Shown one piece after another: positions 55,902 through 64,000 of a stretch of DNA of 64,000 bases (the stretch's first letter is position 1; each line of letters opens with the position of its first letter). Position numbers and translations under genes: made by a program. The notes beneath the pieces are model-generated. The model did not search any database, had not been told where the DNA came from, and saw only the letters and a list, made by a program, of their open reading frames with translations. Source of the stretch: Phenylobacterium sp. Root1290 (GTDB lineage: Bacteria; Pseudomonadota; Alphaproteobacteria; Caulobacterales; Caulobacteraceae); contig NZ_LMEE01000002.1 of the NCBI RefSeq assembly GCF_001425305.1, positions 754,191-818,190 on the forward strand. The letters are read 5' to 3'.

Positions 55902-56750
55902 ATGCCTCCCGCAGATGTGAACTCAACGCGCCGGAGATGGGCGCGTTTTTGCGCCGTCCTGTCCCTGCCCTGCCTGCTTCTGGCCTGCGGTCCCAAGGAG
56001 ACCGCGCCCCCGGCCCCGCCGCCGAAGATCGCACCGCCCGCGCCCGAGCCTCCGAAGGTCATCGCACCGCCGCCGGCGCTGAGCCGCGCGGACCTGCTGG
56101 CCGCGGCCGGCGCCGCCGCGTCGGCCTATGCGTCCGGGGCCGCGCCGGAAGGTCCCGATCCCCTCGCGGGGCGCAGCTTCACGATCCGCACCCCCTTCGG
56201 CTGCGCGGCCTCGGCCAGCGAGGCGGGGCCCGGCCTGGCCGGCGCCGCGCTGCGGGCCAAGAGCAAGACCGTGGAACTGAGCCTGACGCCCGCCGACTGG
56301 GCCGCCTCGCCGCTGGCCGCCGAGGCGGTCGAGGCCAAGCTGTGGGACGCGGTCGAAGGCTACTGGATCGACCGCCCCTGGCTGCAGTCCGAGGCCTGCC
56401 CGCAGGGTTCGGCCCCCGCGGAGGACGTCCCCGTTCCCACACCGAGCCCGCAGACGGTCGGCCTAGCCGCGGTGTTCGAACCGGAAGGGTCGCGCTTTGG
56501 CCGCCGCAACGGCCGCGCCTACAGCTTCACGGCCCGGGGCGAGCGCGAGGCGCCGCCGATCCCGCCCGCCAAGGGCTATCGCCTTGTACTCGAGGGCCGG
56601 TTCGCGGCGTTCCCCGACGGCCGCGCCATTCGCTGCCGCGCCGACAGCCCTGACCAGCGGCCAGTCTGCATCGCGGCCGCGCAGCTCGATCGGGTGGCGT
56701 TCGAGGACGCCGACACCGGAGCGCAGATCAGCGAGTGGCGGAAGGACTGA
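55902..56750 (+). CDS. Proline-rich lipoprotein of unknown function
   Basis: This 282-aa protein has a signal (RRRWARFCAVLSLPCLLLAC) with lipobox LLLAC at about residue 29, a long Pro/Ala linker (residues 32-62) and a globular domain with three or more cysteines (TPFGCAAS, SEACPQGS, IRCRADS). A WIDRPWLQSEAC segment and a RLVLEGRFAAFPDGRAI strand region stand out. No family is recognised. It should be anchored in the outer membrane and reach into the periplasm through the linker. A GTG at 55917 is an alternative start. Confidence 0.8.
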   Translation: MPPADVNSTRRRWARFCAVLSLPCLLLACGPKETAPPAPPPKIAPPAPEPPKVIAPPPALSRADLLAAAGAAASAYASGAAPEGPDPLAGRSFTIRTPFGCAASASEAGPGLAGAALRAKSKTVELSLTPADWAASPLAAEAVEAKLWDAVEGYWIDRPWLQSEACPQGSAPAEDVPVPTPSPQTVGLAAVFEPEGSRFGRRNGRAYSFTARGEREAPPIPPAKGYRLVLEGRFAAFPDGRAIRCRADSPDQRPVCIAAAQLDRVAFEDADTGAQISEWRKD

Positions 56751-56796
56751 GAGCGCCCTAGATTTCAGGTCCCAGCCGCCACGACAAGGAACCCCG

Positions 56797-57111
56797 ATGG
56801 CCGAAGCGAACGACCTGCCCGAAGTGGTGCGCACCGACAAGCGCTTCGAGATCCACGCCGGCGACCACGTGGCCTTCGCCGAGTACCGGCTGAAGGACGA
56901 CAGCGTGATCTTCCCGCACACCGTCGTGCCGGAGGCCTTCGCCGGCCAGGGGGTCGGCAAGCGCCTGGTCGAGGCCGGGCTGCAGTTCGCCCGCGAGCAG
57001 AAGCTGTGGGTGCGTCCGCACTGCCCGTTCTTCCACGCCTACATCTCCAAGCGCCCAGAGCTGCACGAGATGGTGCACCCCGACGAGCGCCCCGGCCTGG
57101 CGAAGGCATGA
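56797..57111 (+). CDS. Small GNAT (YjdJ/Gcn5-type) acetyltransferase, copy 1
   Basis: This 104-aa minimal GNAT domain of the YjdJ type has FEIHAGDHVAFAEYRLKDD, VIFPHTVVPEAFAGQGVGKRL (acetyl-CoA loop G-Q-G-V-G) and WVRPHCPFFHAYISKRPELH, with the family C-terminal Pro-His-Cys block. AAGGAA precedes the ATG. It overlaps the next gene by ATGA, and that gene encodes a close homologue, so the pair is a tandem duplication. Substrate is unknown. Confidence 0.87.
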   Translation: MAEANDLPEVVRTDKRFEIHAGDHVAFAEYRLKDDSVIFPHTVVPEAFAGQGVGKRLVEAGLQFAREQKLWVRPHCPFFHAYISKRPELHEMVHPDERPGLAKA

Positions 57112-57404
57112 GCCAGGTCGTCCGCACGCCGCAGCGGTTCGAAATCGCGCTGGACGGCGGCGAGGTCGCCTTCGCCGACTACCGCGTCGAAGGCGACAGC
57201 ATCGTGTTTCCGCACACGGTCACGCCGCGGGCCTTCGAGGGCCAGGGCCTGGCCTCGCAGCTGGCCAGGGCCGCCCTCGCCTATGCCCGCGAGCAGGGCC
57301 TGAAGGTGCGGCCGCACTGCGCCTTCTTCCGGGCCTATATCGGTAAGCATCCAGAGCATCAGGATCTCGTGCATCGAGACGAGCGAGCGTCGCAGTCACG
57401 CTAA
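57108..57404 (+). CDS. Small GNAT (YjdJ/Gcn5-type) acetyltransferase, copy 2
   Basis: This 98-aa paralogue of the preceding gene aligns with it over its full length: VVRT-x-RFEI at the start, SIVFPHTVTPRAFEGQGLASQL for the acetyl-CoA loop, and KVRPHCAFFRAYIGKHPEHQ near the end. Identity by eye is about half. It starts within the stop of copy 1. Coupled paralogues of this size could form a heterodimer. Confidence 0.87.
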   Translation: MSQVVRTPQRFEIALDGGEVAFADYRVEGDSIVFPHTVTPRAFEGQGLASQLARAALAYAREQGLKVRPHCAFFRAYIGKHPEHQDLVHRDERASQSR

Positions 57405-57536
57405 CGTCACGCGGCTTAGCCCCCGGACAGGCGTAGGATGCGCCATCGTCGATTGAGGGGCTTCCCGGCGTTCGACGACTGGAAGTCATGGGCCTTGCCG
57501 CCCACACGCTCCCGCCAAATCGGAAGGGAGTACCTC

Positions 57537-57746
57537 GTGCCTCTCTACACGATCTATCCCACCAAACCGGACGGCGTCGCCGCGACCTTCGAAGCGATGA
57601 GTTGTCCAACGGACAAGATCGCAATCGCCGAGGCGTTGTTGCTGCTCAGCGAGCACCCCACCGCCTCCCACGTGGTCGTCTGGCAAGGCCTGCGCAAAGT
57701 GGTCAGCTGCGGACGGGTGGCTGAACCCGACCCGTGGCTGGCCTAG
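57537..57746 (+). CDS. Small hypothetical protein (69 aa)
   Basis: The likely start is a GTG preceded by GAAGGGAG at good spacing. The product reads MPLYTIYPTKPDGVAATFEA, then ALLLLSEHPTASHVVVWQG, and looks like a small alpha/beta fold. The frame is open further upstream, but that part reads like non-coding sequence. No family is recognised. It ends on a CTAG shared with the PEP-CTERM gene. Confidence 0.65.
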   Translation: MPLYTIYPTKPDGVAATFEAMSCPTDKIAIAEALLLLSEHPTASHVVVWQGLRKVVSCGRVAEPDPWLA

Positions 57747-58354
57747 TTTGCCGGGCTTAGCCGGCCCGCGCGCTGGCGCCGGAGCGCGGCGCCCAGCACG
57801 CCGAAGCCAAGGATCATCCCGACCCAGGTCGACGGCTCGGGTATCGGCGTCAGGCGCGTGACCGTGAAGCTGTAGTCGAAGGGGCGCCCCAACTCCTCGT
57901 CGCGCACGAAGACGCCGAAGAACGGGTTGTCCGACTTGACCTCCTCATACAGCAGCGTGCCGATCGGGATCCCGTAGACCTCGTAGGCCGGGCCGGAGTC
58001 AAAGTAGGTGGTCGTCGCCGGCGGCACGAGGAAGGTCCACGAAAACGCCAGCCCATTCGCGCTCGCGCTGTCCTCGATCGGCGAACTGTTGCCCTCGATG
58101 AATTCGCTGTGCGGGCGCGGCGCCGGCGCCCGGAAGATGTCCCAGTGCTCCTCGTACGAAGCCAGGAACTCGAAGGAGACCGGGATCGAGCTTGTCGCGT
58201 CGAACCGGTAGTTCCCGCCGCCGGGAAGCCCCACGCCGAAGAGATCGAAAACGGACGTGGTCCCAGACTGCTGGAACACCACGACGTCGGCGCCGGCCTG
58301 TCCCGCCGCGCCCAGCGCGACGGCGAATGCTGCGCCTGCAATAGCTCGCTTCAT
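57743..58354 (-). CDS. PEPxxWA-CTERM sorting domain protein
   Basis: This 203-aa exported protein has a signal peptide over residues 1-22 (MKRAIAGAAFAVALGAAGQAGA) and a beta-rich middle with YRFDATSSIPVSFEFLAS. The C-terminal sorting signal is PIPEPSTWVGMILGFGVLGA followed by ALRRQR: a PEP motif, one membrane helix and a basic tail. The PEPxxW variant is common in Caulobacterales and Sphingomonadales and implies processing by an exosortase-type system, which is not encoded in this window. The cargo domain is not identified. Confidence 0.88.
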   Translation of the reverse strand: MKRAIAGAAFAVALGAAGQAGADVVVFQQSGTTSVFDLFGVGLPGGGNYRFDATSSIPVSFEFLASYEEHWDIFRAPAPRPHSEFIEGNSSPIEDSASANGLAFSWTFLVPPATTTYFDSGPAYEVYGIPIGTLLYEEVKSDNPFFGVFVRDEELGRPFDYSFTVTRLTPIPEPSTWVGMILGFGVLGAALRRQRAGRLSPAN

Positions 58355-58475
58355 GGCCTTGGCCCTCCCTCAAGCGGCTTGCCGAGGAGGCTACGCCCCG
58401 CCAGAGCGGTGGTTCAAGCCGAGGCGGATCGACCTAGTGATTCTCCCTATGCGGACCCCTGGGTGGGGCGGCCGC

Positions 58476-58772
58476 CTAGTACCGCCAGCCGGGAGGGTGC
58501 GGCGTGGTCATGCCCTCGAGGTCCAGCATCACCTCGTCGACGTAGCACCAGCCCCAGCCGTCCGGCGGATCGTAGGTCTCCATGATCGGATGGCCCGTCG
58601 CCTTGAAGTGCTTGGTGGCGTGGGTGTTGGGAGAGTCGTCGCAGCAGCCGACATGACCGCAATCGCGGCAAAGGCGCAGGTGCACCCAGCCCGAGCCGAT
58701 CTTCAGGCACTCCTCGCAGCCGTCCGCCGACGGGGTGACGACCTTCAGGTGCGCGCCGTGGGTGCAGGTCAT
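58476..58772 (-). CDS. UBP-type zinc finger protein
   Basis: This 98-aa protein is almost entirely a ZnF-UBP domain: CTHGAHL at the N-terminus, ADGCEECLKIGSGWVHLRLC, then CRDCGHVGCCDDSPNTHATKHFKATGHPI and the aspartate-rich YDPPDGWGWCYVDE. Eukaryotic versions bind the ubiquitin C-terminus; bacterial stand-alone ones are of unknown role. The ATG at 58772 overlaps the stop of the upstream gene (ATGA). A GTG at 58784 is an alternative. Confidence 0.9.
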   Translation of the reverse strand: MTCTHGAHLKVVTPSADGCEECLKIGSGWVHLRLCRDCGHVGCCDDSPNTHATKHFKATGHPIMETYDPPDGWGWCYVDEVMLDLEGMTTPHPPGWRY

Positions 58773-59569
58773 GGGCTGAGCCACTCCGCCAGGTTCTGGA
58801 AGTATCGCTCCGCGGCGCGGCGGCCGCGGGGATCGGTGAGGATGCGGTCGGACGGCGCCTCGCTGACGAAGCTCGGGCAGCCGGCGCGCGGATCGAGGTT
58901 GTAGTCGGCGAAATGATGGAAGGTGGACTGCGCCACCGCCCGGCCGCCCTCGCCCTCGAACGCCACGATCAGATTGAAGCGCGCGCCGGAGACCGCGCTG
59001 ACGCCGGTGGCGATCACCCGGGCGCCGGGCGGCGCGCTGATCGCGCCCTCATGCGGATGGGCGGGCAGGAACGGCGTCTCGGCCAACAGCGGGTGGCCCT
59101 CGACCTCGGCCTTCACCACCTGGAAGTCGCCGTTGGCGCCAGAATGGTAGTTGGGCCAGTCGATATAGGCCGTATCCTGATCGTCGCGGCAGCAACGCGC
59201 CGGATCGGCCTCGGGATTGACCGTGTGGAAGTGATGCGCGCGGCCGAGCGCGCCCAGCGCGCGCACCGAGCTGCCGAGATCCTGATGATCGCGGGTGACC
59301 ATCACCCCGCCGCCGCGCGCGTGAAAGGCCCTGATGGCCGCGCTTTCCGCGTCGCTCAGCCCGTCGCCGACGTCGACAGCGAGCAGCCACAGCTGGTCGA
59401 AGTCGCTGTCAGCGAGATTCAGCAGCACCGGGTCGGCGCCCGGCTGGTGATCGCGCGCCGTCACCGCATGGCCGAGGCCGCGCAGATGCTCGGCCAGCAG
59501 CGAGAAGCGGCCGACATGCCAGTCGTCCGGCGTCGGCGGGATCGTGGTCTGGATCAGGATGCGCGCCAT
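58769..59569 (-). CDS. ThuA-like/glutamine amidotransferase-fold protein
   Basis: This 266-aa protein has an N-terminal RILIQTTIPPTPDDWHVGRF followed by a flavodoxin-like arrangement: VLLNLADSDFDQLWLLAVDVG, FHARGGGVMVTRDHQDLG, and late QSTFHHFADYNLDP. This resembles the ThuA-like class I amidotransferase fold, but no catalytic Cys triad is evident. It is translationally coupled to the zinc-finger gene. Function is unknown; the family label rests on overall pattern only. Confidence 0.6.
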   Translation of the reverse strand: MARILIQTTIPPTPDDWHVGRFSLLAEHLRGLGHAVTARDHQPGADPVLLNLADSDFDQLWLLAVDVGDGLSDAESAAIRAFHARGGGVMVTRDHQDLGSSVRALGALGRAHHFHTVNPEADPARCCRDDQDTAYIDWPNYHSGANGDFQVVKAEVEGHPLLAETPFLPAHPHEGAISAPPGARVIATGVSAVSGARFNLIVAFEGEGGRAVAQSTFHHFADYNLDPRAGCPSFVSEAPSDRILTDPRGRRAAERYFQNLAEWLSP

Positions 59570-59619
59570 GGCCGGGACGCTAGCGCGTCAGGCGTCGCGC
59601 GCAAGCCTGCGTCTGACCG

Positions 59620-60696
59620 TCAGGCCGCGAGCCCCTGAATCTGCGCAGCGATGCGGCGCACCCGCTCAGGCCCGCCCAGCAACTGGCGGTTCAGGCCGAT
59701 CCGCTTGAACCAGTAGTGCAGGCCGAGCAGGTCGGTGATGCCCATGCCGCCATGCACCTCGGTGGCTGTGCGGGCGATGAACCGTCCGACCTCGGAGGTA
59801 TGGGCCTTGGCGTGGGCGGCGGTCAGGCTCGCCTCGGCGGGCGCGTCGTCGAAGGCGTACGCCGCGTACCACACCAGCGCCCGGCAGGGCTCCAGCTCGG
59901 CCGCCATCTCGGCGCACATGTGCTTCACCGCCTGGAACGAGCCGATCACCCGGCCGAACTGCCGGCGCTCCTTGGCGTAGGCGACGGCCTTCTCGATCAT
60001 CACTTCGGCCGCGCCCAGCGTATCGGCGGCCAGCAGCGTCCAGGCCGCATCGCGCACGGCGTCCAGTGTGTGGGCCGCCAGGGGCTCGGCCGGAACGCCA
60101 TCGAAGCGCAGCTCGCCGAGCCGGCGGGTGAGGTCGATGCTGGTGACCACGGAGCGCGTCAGGCCAGGCGCATCGGCGGCGACCAGGTGCAGGCCTCCGG
60201 ACGTGTCGGCGACCACGAACAGGTCGGCGATCATCGCATCGGTGACGAACAGCGCCCCGCCGGTCAGCTTGCCGCCCGACGCCTTGACACCCATGCCGTC
60301 GCGCGCGCCGGCGACGGCTTCGCCGATGGCCAGACCGGCGACGACCTTGCCCGAGGCGATACCGGGCAGCCAGCGGGCCTGCTGCTCGGCGCTCCCGCCG
60401 CGGGTCAGGGCGACCGACGCGGCGACCGCGCCAAGGAACGGAGCCGGAGCGACGGCGCGGCCCAGCGCCTCGGCGGCCAGGGCGGCGTCCAGCAGGCCGA
60501 GCCCAAGTCCGCCGTGCTCTTCAGGAATGATGACGCCCGGCAGGCCGAAGTCGGCCAGCGCCGCCCAGACGTCGGCGCCGGCCTCGTCGCGGTCGGCGGC
60601 GAACCTGCGCACGCGTCCCAGCGGGGCTGCGGCCTCCAGGGTGCGCGCGAGGCTCTCCTGCATCAGCCTCTGGTCGGCGGTGATCGAGAAATCCAT
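59620..60696 (-). CDS. Acyl-CoA dehydrogenase, non-catalytic-type subunit
   Basis: This 358-aa acyl-CoA dehydrogenase-fold protein has an N-terminal FSITADQRLMQESLARTLE, a flavin-region AGLAIGEAVAGARDGMGV and a C-terminal helical domain (AKERRQFGRVIGSFQAVKHM). Neither catalytic glutamate position holds a glutamate: the IVD-type site reads AVRDAAWTLL and the MCAD-type site reads LLGGPERVRR. It starts 1 base after the stop of the next acyl-CoA dehydrogenase gene. This matches the small subunit of alpha2-beta2 dehydrogenases used in steroid and bile-acid side-chain breakdown. Confidence 0.85.
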   Translation of the reverse strand: MDFSITADQRLMQESLARTLEAAAPLGRVRRFAADRDEAGADVWAALADFGLPGVIIPEEHGGLGLGLLDAALAAEALGRAVAPAPFLGAVAASVALTRGGSAEQQARWLPGIASGKVVAGLAIGEAVAGARDGMGVKASGGKLTGGALFVTDAMIADLFVVADTSGGLHLVAADAPGLTRSVVTSIDLTRRLGELRFDGVPAEPLAAHTLDAVRDAAWTLLAADTLGAAEVMIEKAVAYAKERRQFGRVIGSFQAVKHMCAEMAAELEPCRALVWYAAYAFDDAPAEASLTAAHAKAHTSEVGRFIARTATEVHGGMGITDLLGLHYWFKRIGLNRQLLGGPERVRRIAAQIQGLAA

Positions 60697-60697
60697 C

Positions 60698-61885
60698 TCA
60701 GGCGCTCGCAAGCTTGGGTTCGCGCGGCATGGCCAGGCCGCGTTCGGCGATGATGTTCTTCTGGATCTGGGCGGTGCCGCCGCCGATGATCAGGCCCAGG
60801 TCGAACATGTAGTTCCACTGCCAGGAGCCCTTGGCCCGCAGGTGGGGGCCGTCCTCGTAGAGCACGCCCAGTTCGCCCAGCGCGTCGATCGCGAGGGCGG
60901 CGATCTGGTGGTTCAGTTCGCAGCCCTGCAGCTTGACCACCAGGCCGGCCATGCCGCTCGCCTCGCCGGCCATGGAGGCGGTCAGGTTGCGCAGGCCGTT
61001 GAACTTCATGGTCAGCACCCGGGCCTGCAATTGCATGGCGCGGTCGCAGAACACCGGGTCGTCGATCAGCCGGCGACCATCGACGCTCTCGGTCTTCATC
61101 AGTTCGATCAGCGCGTGCAGCCGCGCCTCGGTGGCGTTGGGATCGCCCAGCATGCCGCGCTCATGCTTGAGCGTGGCGTTGGCGACGAACCAGCCCCGGC
61201 CGCGCCCGCCGACCACGCCGCTCTTGGGCACGCGGACGTCGGTGAAGAACACCTCGTTGAACTCGGCCGAGCCGGTCATGGTCGTCAGCGGCCGCACCTC
61301 GATCCCCGGCGTCGTCATCGGGAACAGGATGTAGGAGATGCCGTCGTGCTTGGGCGCATCCGGCTCGGTGCGCACCAGGCAGAAGATCATGTCGGCCTGG
61401 GCCGCGGTGCTGGTCCAGATCTTCGAGCCCGAGATCACGAAGTCGTCTCCGTCCTCGACCGCCTTGGTCTGAAGGGAGGCGAGATCGGAACCGGCGCCGG
61501 GTTCGGAATAGCCCTGGCACCAGACCACCTCGCCGCGCAGGGTCGGGCCGATCCAGCGCTTCTTCTGCTCCTCCGACCCGACCTCGAGCAGGGTCGGCAC
61601 CAGCATCGAGATGCCCTGGTTGGCGAAACCGCGCGGCGCGCCGACGCGAGTGAACTCCTCGGCGATGATCCGGGTCTTGAGGATGTCGGGCTCGGCGCCG
61701 TAGCCGCCGTATTCGCGAGGAATGGTGCGTGCGGCATAGCCGTGGTCGATGAGCAGCCGCTGCCACTCCAGGGCGGCCTCGCGCGGACGCACGGCGTCGC
61801 CGACATAGCGATCGCGGTGCTTCGTCAGGAAGGTGCGAACCTCCTCGCGAAAACCTTCCATTTCAGGCGTGAATCTGAGGTCCAT
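60698..61885 (-). CDS. Acyl-CoA dehydrogenase, catalytic subunit (FadE26/28-like)
   Basis: This 395-aa subunit has the flavin-binding GYSEPGAGSDLASLQTKAV and KIWTSTAAQADMIFCLVRTE. The catalytic base is at the IVD-type position (Glu242 in TLKHERGML), while the MCAD-type site reads IGGGTAQIQ and lacks it. The C-terminal KNIIAERGLAMPRE is typical of the long-chain/steroid group. It is the first gene of a two-gene operon with the subunit at 59620. The substrate is probably a branched, cyclic or sterol-derived acyl-CoA; no other degradation genes are adjacent. Confidence 0.9.
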   Translation of the reverse strand: MDLRFTPEMEGFREEVRTFLTKHRDRYVGDAVRPREAALEWQRLLIDHGYAARTIPREYGGYGAEPDILKTRIIAEEFTRVGAPRGFANQGISMLVPTLLEVGSEEQKKRWIGPTLRGEVVWCQGYSEPGAGSDLASLQTKAVEDGDDFVISGSKIWTSTAAQADMIFCLVRTEPDAPKHDGISYILFPMTTPGIEVRPLTTMTGSAEFNEVFFTDVRVPKSGVVGGRGRGWFVANATLKHERGMLGDPNATEARLHALIELMKTESVDGRRLIDDPVFCDRAMQLQARVLTMKFNGLRNLTASMAGEASGMAGLVVKLQGCELNHQIAALAIDALGELGVLYEDGPHLRAKGSWQWNYMFDLGLIIGGGTAQIQKNIIAERGLAMPREPKLASA

Positions 61886-62449
61886 CGGCGTCCTCCCAGG
61901 GCGTCGTCGCCTCTAGGCGAGCACCCCGGCCAGCGCCCCGCAAGTGTGACCCGACGGAACCTGGGCGGTTAGCGGGTTGCTCTCGACATCTCACATTGGA
62001 CTTATGTTCAAGATGAGATGGGCGTCACTATATTACCTAGGACTGTATTGTCAGCGCGCCGCACATCCTGAGGTTAGGGCGGTGATCGGGCCGCCTCACC
62101 CCCTGTGGCGGCTTGTCGCAGCTAACTCTGCAAACCCCCGCAAACACATAGAAAACGGCGCCTGCGCGACAGTTGCAGTAACCATTTCTTCAGCCGGAAC
62201 GACCTAGCGGTAGGACGTGAGATGGGGGGCTGACGCACCAGGACGCCCACCGTCGAAAAGTATTCGTAGGAGAATAGTGCACGTCCTCAGGCGTAGAGCT
62301 TTCGTATAGTTGAGAACATCGTTTTGCAGATGCGGGCCGGGTCAATCCTTTCCAGCATTTTCTTATGATCGGTACGGAAGAGAAGCCTTGGGCGCGCTCG
62401 CCTCGCATCGCGCAATTGAGCGATGCGGTCTGAACCCCGGGGACGGCCT
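61886..62449. other. AT-richer spacer upstream of the chemoreceptor
   Basis: About 560 bases with no supportable gene. Sampled lines are 40-58% GC, far below the coding average. A hairpin lies at 62090-62112. An open frame at 61977-62207 (+) has no ribosome binding site and no recognisable features. The region may hold the chemoreceptor promoter and could be the eroded remnant of inserted DNA. Confidence 0.5.
62090..62112. repeat. Inverted repeat (hairpin) in the spacer
   Basis: GCCGCCTCA and TGTGGCGGC pair at 8 of 9 positions around a CCCCC loop. No T tract follows on the + strand. It may be a terminator-like or protein-binding structure; its purpose is unknown. Confidence 0.4.
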
Positions 62450-64000
62450 GTGTTTGTCGACAATCTGAAGATCTCCCGCAAGCTGGCCCTGGGCTTCGCT
62501 GCGGTCGTGCTCACCATGGCCGGCATGGGCGGCGCGATGATGATCAACCTGCGCACGCTCGATCATGCGCGCGAGGAGATCAAGGAGAGCCGCGAAGTGC
62601 TCTCGGCCCTCGATGAAGCCAAGTTCTTCATGACCCGGCAGGAAAACAGCTACCGCGGCTATCTGCTCTCGAAGAGCGACTACTACGTCGAGCGGGTGAA
62701 CAAGCACCGCGCGAACTTCAGGAAGCGCCTGGAGACCGCGCGCGCCGGCCTGGCCGACTCGCCCGACCTGGCCGCGAAGATCGACACCGCCGCGGGGGCC
62801 GCCGACAAGTGGTACGCCGAGATCTTCGAAGCCGGCGTGAAGCTGGCCTCCGATCCGGCCACGATCGACCAGGCCATCGCCATGGTCGGCCCGGACGGCG
62901 CCGCCGACTCCGTCATCGCCCCAGCCGAGGACGCCATGGACGCCGTCCAGGCGGCGATGAACGAAGAAATGGCCCGCCTCCAGGCCAAGCAGATCAAGGC
63001 CTCCAGCACCGCCACGGCGAGCCTGGCCATCGGCATTACCCTGGCGGTCCTGATCGCCATCGGCCTCGGCTGGCTGCTGAGCAAGATGATCGCCTCGCCG
63101 GTGAACGCGATGACCGCCGCCATGCGCCGGCTGGCTCAGGGCGACTTCACCGCCGCCGTCCCGGCCATGGGCCGCAAGGACGAGGTCGGCGAGATGGCGC
63201 AGGCCGTCGCCGTCTTCAAGGAAGCGGGTATCGAGAAGCTGCGTCTTGAAGGCCAGACCGCCGAGCAACGCGCCGCCGCCGAGGCCGAGCGCCGCGCCCG
63301 CGAGGAAGAAAAGGCCCTCCAGGCCGAGCAGGACGCGGTCGCCATCGGCGCCCTGGCCGAGGCCCTGGGCAAGCTGGCCCACGGCGATCTGACCCACCGC
63401 ATCACCGCCGAATTCGCCCCGCAGGCCCAGCAGCTGAAGACCGACTTCAACGCCGCCATGGTGCAGCTGCAGGACGCCATGAGCGTCGTCATCTCCAACG
63501 TCCAGGGCATCAAGAGCGGCGCTGGCGAAATCAGCATCGCCGCCGACGACCTGTCGCGCCGGACCGAGCAGCAGGCCGCCAGCCTGGAAGAGACCGCTGC
63601 GGCGCTGGATGAGATCACCGCCACGGTCAACAAGACCGCCAGCGGCGCCAAGACCTGCAGCGACGTGGTGCTGGGCGCCCGCGGCGATGCGCAGAAGAGC
63701 GGCGAAGTGGTGCGGCAAGCCGTCGCGGCCATGAGCGAAATTGAACAATCGGCGCAACAGATCAGCCAGATCATCGGCGTGATCGACGAGATCGCCTTCC
63801 AGACCAACCTGCTGGCGCTGAACGCCGGGGTCGAGGCGGCGCGCGCCGGGGAAGCCGGTCGCGGCTTTGCGGTCGTCGCCTCCGAAGTGCGGGCCCTGGC
63901 CCAGCGCTCGGCCGAAGCCGCCAAGGAAATCAAGACCTTGATCTCCGCCTCCAGCCAGCAAGTCGGACAGGGCGTGCACCTGGTCGGCGAGACCGGCGAG
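62450..64000 (+). CDS. Methyl-accepting chemotaxis protein (partial at 3' end)
   Basis: 517 codons are open to the window end. A GTG start has GGGGAC upstream. TM1 covers residues about 13-33, then a periplasmic four-helix sensor domain (to about residue 180), TM2 ([20 protein letters not shown]), a HAMP domain, and a long coiled coil with a second HAMP-like segment ([16 protein letters not shown]). The signalling hairpin is [20 protein letters not shown] and [20 protein letters not shown]. This layout resembles Caulobacter McpA-type receptors that couple to CheA/CheW. The C-terminal tail is missing. Confidence 0.95.
   Translation, partial: MFVDNLKISRKLALGFAAVVLTMAGMGGAMMINLRTLDHAREEIKESREVLSALDEAKFFMTRQENSYRGYLLSKSDYYVERVNKHRANFRKRLETARAGLADSPDLAAKIDTAAGAADKWYAEIFEAGVKLASDPATIDQAIAMVGPDGAADSVIAPAEDAMDAVQAAMNEEMARLQAKQIKASSTATASLAIGITLAVLIAIGLGWLLSKMIASPVNAMTAAMRRLAQGDFTAAVPAMGRKDEVGEMAQAVAVFKEAGIEKLRLEGQTAEQRAAAEAERRAREEEKALQAEQDAVAIGALAEALGKLAHGDLTHRITAEFAPQAQQLKTDFNAAMVQLQDAMSVVISNVQGIKSGAGEISIAADDLSRRTEQQAASLEETAAALDEITATVNKTASGAKTCSDVVLGARGDAQKSGEVVRQAVAAMSEIEQSAQQISQIIGVIDEIAFQTNLLALNAGVEAARAGEAGRGFAVVASEVRALAQRSAEAAKEIKTLISASSQQVGQGVHLVGETGE

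Noticed and set aside
61957..61980. GGAAC followed by GGGTT, resembling an EcfG (general stress) promoter
   Set aside because: Spacing and the -10 part do not match the GGAAC-N16/17-CGTT pattern, and no gene starts at a fitting distance.
61977..62207. 76-codon open frame in the spacer before the chemoreceptor
   Set aside because: No ribosome binding site and no recognisable pattern. The surroundings are AT-rich non-coding sequence where chance frames are expected.

Overview
The window is a GC-rich, densely packed chromosomal segment from an alphaproteobacterium, most likely a Caulobacteraceae member (Caulobacter or Phenylobacterium type). The grounds are the pheS/ASCH/pheT arrangement, an EipA-like DUF1134 protein beside an exact CtrA box (TTAA-N7-TTAACCAT), a TonB-dependent receptor, a PEPxxWA-CTERM protein and an McpA-like chemoreceptor. 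Genus is inferred from gene content, not from a marker gene. No phage, insertion sequence, CRISPR array or rRNA is visible.

Layout. 1-12.3 kb: DUF1345 membrane protein, rpmI-rplT-(terminator)-pheS-ASCH-pheT, an alpha/beta hydrolase lacking its serine nucleophile, eipA and lepA sharing a promoter region with the CtrA box, then small membrane and envelope genes (DUF2784, entericidin, DUF983, DUF3309, DUF599) and msrA-yjbR. 12.5-16 kb: tRNA-Ser(GGA) followed by a lower-GC unknown gene, DUF6491, L-serine dehydratase and a GNAT. 16-23.2 kb: a TonB receptor divergent from a four-gene set (Tat-exported flavin amine oxidase, two secreted RidA-like proteins, a D-threonine-aldolase-like PLP enzyme). 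This looks like one amine or amino-acid utilisation module and is the most interesting system here. A palindromic intergenic repeat follows.

23.4-35.5 kb: glutathione-dependent formaldehyde dehydrogenase (its partner S-formylglutathione hydrolase lies 10 kb away), an orphan PhnD-like binding protein, and a leucine-catabolism operon (ivd-mccB-mccA plus an APH(3')-like kinase) divergent from a LysR regulator with a perfect inverted repeat at its start. Then come DUF202, a secreted beta/gamma-crystallin protein, a GNAT, fghA and an RmlD-like reductase. 35.5-45.2 kb: Tat-exported dienelactone hydrolase, then a hemerythrin divergent from a PNPOx-like/PNPOx-GAF-winged-helix pair with direct repeats between them. 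Next is a TetR-controlled RND efflux operon with an MFS gene.

45.2-64 kb: beta-lactamase-fold hydrolase with PIG-L deacetylase, a glycosidase, glyoxalase I behind a WYL regulator with a LexA-like box, nitronate monooxygenase, a Fur-box-preceded unknown gene with a VOC protein, a methyltransferase, a DASS transporter, tandem small GNATs, a PEP-CTERM protein, a UBP zinc finger with a ThuA-like protein, a two-subunit acyl-CoA dehydrogenase of steroid-degradation type, a 560-bp AT-rich spacer, and a chemoreceptor cut by the window end.

Organisation. Genes are tightly coupled. Many same-strand neighbours share ATGA/GTGA stop-start overlaps. Six convergent pairs end on one shared CTAG tetramer that supplies both stop codons.
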